Both the position numbers and the translations under genes were made by a program. Below, one piece after another: positions 30,001-33,567 of a stretch of DNA of 33,567 nucleotides. The notes below the pieces were generated by a model, which ran no database searches, was not told the origin of the DNA, and saw nothing but the letters and a program-made list of their open reading frames with translations. The number at the start of each line of letters is the position of its first letter. Position 1 is the first letter of the stretch. Source of the DNA: a virus; IMG/VR virus record IMGVR_UViG_3300020171_000087, positions 1 to 33,567 of that record; one strand, written 5' to 3'.

Positions 30001-30202
30001 TTCAGACACAGCGGGGACTGTCACTGCGTTTGTTACTGCTGCGGATTCTGACACAATTACTCTGAATAGGACTACCACTGGTTCAGTCACAATCGGTGAA
30101 TGGATTGAAATAGTGGATGTCGTTGCCAACAAATGGGCTGTTAAAGGTGTTCTTACGAATACTGGAAGCGGCGCGACACCATTTTCTGCTACTGTTGTTT
30201 AA
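27008..30202 (+). CDS. giant beta-repeat virion protein, fibre-like
   Basis: 1064 residues, very rich in Gly, Thr, Ser, Ala, Asp and Ile, with few aromatic or Cys residues. Units of about 65-78 residues recur, each marked by a short [G/E]xRT landmark (GARTGADIDV, GTRTSPAINI, GIRTYPYIEL, EIRTANMVNI, GARTDSLIDI, GTRTVDANIV, GARTAPIISI) followed by TGSG..DI strands. This suggests a long beta-helix or stacked beta-solenoid, as in phage tail fibres, tailspikes and adhesins. The C-terminal ~130 residues are less repetitive and look like a capping domain. No signal peptide. Role inferred from composition and position. Confidence 0.7.
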   Translation: MTINGRSFSTPRNLNIKGQGTGRGGIVLFEGTNTTTPISSSDNGLYVNSSNQLIFSAQGTDTTLGAAGGGTGTLDNAYQSGRAVTVDSGAIVLTDATAGTTDILRLTTSGAGSGDALEFLMTGAATGRVIHLDMNAAITAKGIYIDDGAGARTGADIDVNDDSTGTHTVINIASSGAGTTTGYLFTGSYAGSPGGSALSVTFDNSDNLDTNGVLITRGTGTRTSPAINIDDASTGSGDIIDVDLTGILTGDVFSFASSAAATGNVIYMNLDTAVAMTGIHIEGSGIRTYPYIELTSDSTGTSNYITIGIDGAGSGNVIDITTSTTFTGSLIKADLNAAVGAVVLTIDGSNEIRTANMVNITNDGSGNTDVMEITDSNTGSGAVFDINVSGAGSGAVLDITYSTTDTGDAVKVVMANNVGGGALVITGAGARTDSLIDIVSAETGSMDGIVYLGTSGVFTGNILTLASAGAATTGGLLHLNLDAGVAYSAIIYDHAGAREVASIVATFDGTFASGGGGTFLDANITMTGASASSFLDIDVGAVIYTGHILDIAFGAGASTGDAININLGATAVASQAMVIASGNMTRTTALIQITDSGTSSGAMFDINRSAANAGIMFDIDDATTASTGNVFDYGSSVASTGTVFELACSSTVGAKVWNLTLAGTRTVDANIVTSTAAGAVDLFYVNDGGTSSGHVFDINMTANSTGNVIDITASGTKVAGNLVSLDLGTDLAGNAITIAAAGARTAPIISIVNAGTDGGTDDHVIYISQTGVLDSDLINLVYGTGASLGNAIMIAMGTNVAGSAIQITSSATGTSGEGCALDVTHDGNLAAGANVIDINSSGSNSATSHILSITASGVSTTGSYALYINASGTNVEGISVAAGKSVFADQVTVGTLVYTTLNDGTTALAATALELNRIADVSGRLVAGGSTLTATQALHDGKIVCLDTATGSVVTLPAASGSGMTIRFLVSALATSNSHIVKVANASDVMYGAISLADSDTAGTVTAFVTAADSDTITLNRTTTGSVTIGEWIEIVDVVANKWAVKGVLTNTGSGATPFSATVV

Positions 30203-30223
30203 CAGATTATAAAATTTCTTTTA

Positions 30224-30317
30224 TCCCTTTTCTTTAGTTAAAGCAAAAGGGAAGGCTTAATAAAAACATAGAAGTTTATTAAGGGGAGGTGGGGGCAATC
30301 AGATGATTATCTCCCCC
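30224..30317 (+). ncRNA. three consecutive hairpins between fibre genes
   Basis: (1) TCCCTTTTCTTT with AAAG-c-AAAAGGGA (12 bp, one bulge, AGTT loop). (2) CTTAATAAA with TTTATTAAG (9 bp perfect). (3) GGGGG-c-AATC with GATT-atct-CCCCC. No T-run follows any of them. They fill nearly the whole gap before the ATG at 30344. Confidence 0.55.
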
Positions 30318-30343
30318 CTAATGAACTGCTAAAAATAAAAAAC

Positions 30344-31258
30344 ATGTTACTAAAAAATCAAGATTATATTTCACCACAAACAGGGCAACCTGTTTTCGTG
30401 GTGTCGGACAGTGCAAAGAGATTCACGGAATCGGGTGAAACAGTTTCTCTGTATTACTACGATTCGGGAACTTATACCGCAGATGGCGGACAAGCGGCAG
30501 GGACTGCGGTTATGGGGCAATTGGCTTACAGTCCAGTTTTGGACGGCGGAGGCACGAAGATAGGCACTTTAAACGATAGGTCTTTGTCGTTCACTTGCGA
30601 TGCTTTTACGACTGAAAAACCTTTCAGGTGGAATGTTTTTGAAGCTAATAAAGACGCTTCGGGGACTAATCTTTTGGCTCAATTGACTGACGGGTATTCA
30701 AACGGGGATTATTGTGTTGATTATCTAAGAGGAACTATCTATGGAGTCAAAGCCACGGCTACCGCTTCAATGACTGCTGTGGGTTACAAGAGATTATCAA
30801 CAGCTTCTACCATTGAAGTTGGAGACATAGAGATTGGCACAGTGGAGTTAAAAAACGCCTCTGATGACACAAGGGCAAAAATAGGAACTGGAAGTTCTGC
30901 CGCAGTTGGAGATAACGCTCTCATTGTTGCAGACCCAAATGTCAAGGCGGAATTGGAAACGATTGATGCTTCGCTAACTACTCCTTCTTCGATTGTCGGC
31001 GGAAGTAAGGTAGTTGCGACTGCTGGGACAGCAGTGACATTGGGAGATTCATTAACGACAAAATCAATTTATATTCGGGCAAAAGATAGCAACACATCCG
31101 ATGTTTATGTCGGAGATTCAAATGTAGATAGGATAAATAGTAAGCAGATAATTCTTTCTGCCAACGATGCGGTAACAATAAATATAGACAATAGGGCGAG
31201 TGTCTATGTTGACGCTTTTGTTAATAATGAAGGCGTAGATTATTTGGTAATTTCTTAA
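30344..31258 (+). CDS. structural protein, fibre/appendage associated
   Basis: 304 residues. An N-terminal beta domain (YISPQTGQPVFVVSDSAKRF...SLYYYDSGTYTADGG) is followed by beta-strand-rich, Ala/Thr/Asp-rich stretches and a C-terminal DAVTINIDNRASVYVDAFVNNEGVDYLVIS resembling virion attachment modules. Virion proteins with this style lie next to fibre genes in many phages. The family is not certain. The next gene begins 1 nt after its stop. Confidence 0.6.
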   Translation: MLLKNQDYISPQTGQPVFVVSDSAKRFTESGETVSLYYYDSGTYTADGGQAAGTAVMGQLAYSPVLDGGGTKIGTLNDRSLSFTCDAFTTEKPFRWNVFEANKDASGTNLLAQLTDGYSNGDYCVDYLRGTIYGVKATATASMTAVGYKRLSTASTIEVGDIEIGTVELKNASDDTRAKIGTGSSAAVGDNALIVADPNVKAELETIDASLTTPSSIVGGSKVVATAGTAVTLGDSLTTKSIYIRAKDSNTSDVYVGDSNVDRINSKQIILSANDAVTINIDNRASVYVDAFVNNEGVDYLVIS

Positions 31259-31259
31259 T

Positions 31260-33233
31260 ATGAACGAAATTAAATTAGACTTATATCCTCCTTTTAAAAA
31301 GTCGGGGAGCGTAATTACACAAAGGACTTCAGGCAATGAAATACATTCTACTGCTGATTTGTATTTTTCTTCGGGTAAGGCAATTCAAACAGGCATTACG
31401 GCTGCTGATACCTTATTGTTTCAAGCGTACGACACGGATGGAGTAGCTTATGTGACTTTCGGGACTCTTACCGCAGGCACAACGCCGTCTCTTGAGTTGG
31501 ATGGTGCGATTTTAGACACTTCAATCGCGAAGGGAACTTGGACAGCTTCTGGGACTTGGACTATACCAGCTGTTACTTTAAGCGGAGCGGTTGCCGGAGG
31601 CGACCAGACTTTTACCAATGTTGGCGATATGACTTTTGCTGCTGGTTCAATTTTGGCTTCAGGTTCAACGAATGGTAATACTCTATTAATTGGTAGCAAT
31701 GATACTACTTTTATCACGATTACTTCTGGTGCGACTGATACTTGTGTTTTAGCAAGTACGGTAACTGGTACGACTCAATCTGCGGCAGATAACTCAACAA
31801 AACTGGCAACTACTGCTTATGTAGATGCTGCCGTAGGAACAGTAAATAGTTTTGCTGAAATTCTGGCTCTTAGTAATATCACGGGAGCTAACAACATAGT
31901 AGTTTCTACTACGCAAGGAATTAACACAGCTTTGGTAGATGACAACTATTATACGCTTGGCGCTGTCGCTAATACGCCAAATACGATTTCAGAGGTGGCG
32001 AGGGTGCAGGGAGCTGTTGACCCTTACTTTTCTATTGGTGGAACACAGCAATTCAAGTTCTATAATAGTGGGGTTGCTCTCTTTAACGGTGCGGCGACAG
32101 GAGCTTACTTTATGAGCATTGCTCCGACTTTAACTGGCCCTGCGGCTACTAATACCTATGCGGTGAATATCTCTCCAGTAGGGATTACAATTCCGACTGG
32201 GACGACAGACATAGCCGCTTCGCTTTATGTGGCTGAACCGATTTTCACCGAAACAGGAATTCTTACTCTTGGAACAAATGTCTATATTGATGCCGCCCCG
32301 ACAGAAGGAGCTACAAATTACTCTCTATATGTTGTCGGGACTTCTTACTTTGGCGGAACAATTACTGGGACATTGGCGACTGCGGCTCAAACTAATATCA
32401 CTTCACTTGGAACTCTTACCAGTCTTACAATGGGCGGCAGTATCGTTTCCGATACCGACATAACAGATGATTTAGGTACAGGGGATATTCGTTGGAATGA
32501 TATTTATGCCGCTACTCTTAATTCAGGACTTACTGCGACCAATACCCTTAAATTAAGAGGAAGAGATGTAAATGGAACTGCTTGGGTAGATATTCTAACT
32601 ATAACTTCCGCCGATACAGTGACCGCTGATTTACATTCTTCGGTGACTATCGGAGGTTCGGCAATAATTTATTCGGGAGGGGCGTTAGGTACTCCTTCTT
32701 CTGGCACACTCACAAATTGCACAGGATTACCGGCTGCCGCTGTGGTTGCTGGCAGTCTTGGAACGGGAGCTTATGTGATGGATTCATCGCTTCAGGTTTC
32801 TACGATAGAACTCGGACACGCTACTCAAAATACTCTTTCGGCAAGTGCTGGAGTGCTTTCTATTGAGGGAGTAGTGATTCCAACTATTTCATCTACTAAT
32901 ACCCTTACTAATAAAAGAATTACTCAACGAGTTGTTACTACAACCGATGACGCTACCGCAGTAATAGACGTAGATGTAACCGATGTCTACGAATTAAGCG
33001 CAATAGCCAACGCAACTGAATTTACCCTTACTGGGACGCCCACTAATGGGCAGAAATTGATAGTTAGATGTAAAGATGCTGGCGTGGCTAAGGGATTAAC
33101 TTGGACAGGGTTTACGGTGGTGGGAACGACATTACCAATAACGACAGTTGCAGGAAAATGGCATTATGTCGGATGCCAATATAATTTAGCGGCAACTACT
33201 TGGCACGTTTTAGCTGTTAATTTAGAGGCTTAA
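31260..33233 (+). CDS. tail fibre-like repeat protein
   Basis: 657 residues, Thr/Gly/Ala/Ser-rich. It contains phage-fibre style repeats (SLGTLTSLTMGGSIVSD, TLTNCTGLPAA, TLTNKRITQRVVTTTDDATAVIDVD) and a C-terminal domain (about 550-657) of the GTPTNGQKLIVRCKDAG...LTWTGFTVVG...WHYVGCQYN type that is common in phage appendages and likely binds the partner or cell surface. It is coupled to the upstream gene (1-nt gap). Host-range determinant by inference. Confidence 0.7.
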   Translation: MNEIKLDLYPPFKKSGSVITQRTSGNEIHSTADLYFSSGKAIQTGITAADTLLFQAYDTDGVAYVTFGTLTAGTTPSLELDGAILDTSIAKGTWTASGTWTIPAVTLSGAVAGGDQTFTNVGDMTFAAGSILASGSTNGNTLLIGSNDTTFITITSGATDTCVLASTVTGTTQSAADNSTKLATTAYVDAAVGTVNSFAEILALSNITGANNIVVSTTQGINTALVDDNYYTLGAVANTPNTISEVARVQGAVDPYFSIGGTQQFKFYNSGVALFNGAATGAYFMSIAPTLTGPAATNTYAVNISPVGITIPTGTTDIAASLYVAEPIFTETGILTLGTNVYIDAAPTEGATNYSLYVVGTSYFGGTITGTLATAAQTNITSLGTLTSLTMGGSIVSDTDITDDLGTGDIRWNDIYAATLNSGLTATNTLKLRGRDVNGTAWVDILTITSADTVTADLHSSVTIGGSAIIYSGGALGTPSSGTLTNCTGLPAAAVVAGSLGTGAYVMDSSLQVSTIELGHATQNTLSASAGVLSIEGVVIPTISSTNTLTNKRITQRVVTTTDDATAVIDVDVTDVYELSAIANATEFTLTGTPTNGQKLIVRCKDAGVAKGLTWTGFTVVGTTLPITTVAGKWHYVGCQYNLAATTWHVLAVNLEA

Positions 33234-33234
33234 T

Positions 33235-33567
33235 ATGTATTGGTACGGAGGAACTGGAAATTGGAGTGATTATACAAATCACTGGAGTAACAACTCTGGC
33301 AATTCTCCTGCCAGCCCAGCATCAAATGCTCCAACGGCAACCGATGATGTTGTTTTTGACACGCTTTCAAATGCCACTGCTTACACAGTAACGATAGATG
33401 CGGCGGCTACTTGCAGGGATTTTACAATGGGAGCACCTTTGGCTGGGGCGGTAACTTGGGCGGGTTCTTCAGCTTTGACTGTTTCAGGCAGTATTGATTT
33501 AGTGGGTGGAACGGCGGGGATAACAAGGACTTATACGGGAGTGCTTACTTTTAATGCTACTTCTCTT
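33235..33567 (+). CDS. beta-rich fibre-like protein, 3' end outside window
   Basis: The frame is open to the last base (111 codons visible). It starts MYWYGGTGNWSDYTNHWS, with a repeated NW/HWS pattern at the front and then Ala/Thr/Gly-rich strands (DDVVFDT..., VTIDAAATC, LTVSGSID). Proteins starting with a W.GGTGNWSD..HWS pattern are often surface-facing beta-helical proteins. It is spaced 1 nt from the previous gene. Its full length and end domain lie beyond the window. Confidence 0.65.
   Translation, partial: MYWYGGTGNWSDYTNHWSNNSGNSPASPASNAPTATDDVVFDTLSNATAYTVTIDAAATCRDFTMGAPLAGAVTWAGSSALTVSGSIDLVGGTAGITRTYTGVLTFNATSL

Noticed and set aside
1-33567. Stop-codon recoding, tRNA genes, CRISPR arrays and insertion sequences
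   Set aside because: TGA, TAA and TAG all end genes in overlap-coupled positions; I saw no cloverleaf with CCA-type end, no regularly spaced repeats and no transposase.

Overview
The window is a contiguous part of a tailed double-stranded DNA bacteriophage genome. Every supported gene is on the + strand and genes are tightly packed. Many start and stop codons overlap as ATGA or TAATG, and TGA, TAA and TAG all end genes, so the standard bacterial code fits. The host cannot be named. It is a bacterium with a sigma-70 type promoter code (TTGACA-17-TATAAT boxes) and probably a DnaA that reads TTATCCACA. Both window ends cut through genes. No tape measure, tail tube or integrase gene is visible.

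Layout. (1) 1-3777: three large proteins, probably virion or ejection proteins. (2) 3934-5419: lysis module with a membrane/coiled-coil protein, an M23 endopeptidase, a Cys/His-rich protein and a holin-like protein. (3) 5494-8518: an HNH-AP2 endonuclease cassette, many very small zinc-ribbon and membrane proteins, a second HNH gene and a membrane-anchored transglycosylase-like protein. (4) 8655-17162: early and replication region with a helix-turn-helix initiator-like protein, a VWA protein, a secreted zinc peptidase, two more homing endonucleases, a probable origin with inverted DnaA boxes, an ERF annealing protein, a NinG-like nuclease and small genes. (5) 17185-26163: packaging and head genes: small and large terminase, portal, scaffold-like protein, decoration-like protein, and a major capsid gene split by a group I intron that encodes a LAGLIDADG endonuclease. 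(6) 26205-26915: another HNH gene. (7) 27008-33567: four large beta-rich, Gly/Thr/Ser-rich fibre-like proteins, the last running off the end.

Three layers of unusual organisation stand out. First, genes at the head of transcription units and free-standing homing endonucleases carry a -10 box about 6 nt before the ATG, so their mRNAs should be leaderless, while some internal genes use Shine-Dalgarno sites. Second, several intergenic gaps are filled with elaborate RNA structure. Two of these (8591-8645 and 23002-23101) have interleaved helices that can form pseudoknots and are coupled to terminator hairpins, one before the replication gene and one before the scaffold/capsid genes. Third, six homing endonucleases lie in 33 kb, some with short direct or inverted repeats at their borders. 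An octamer, AAAGGTCG, occurs ten times on the + strand and was not found on the other.
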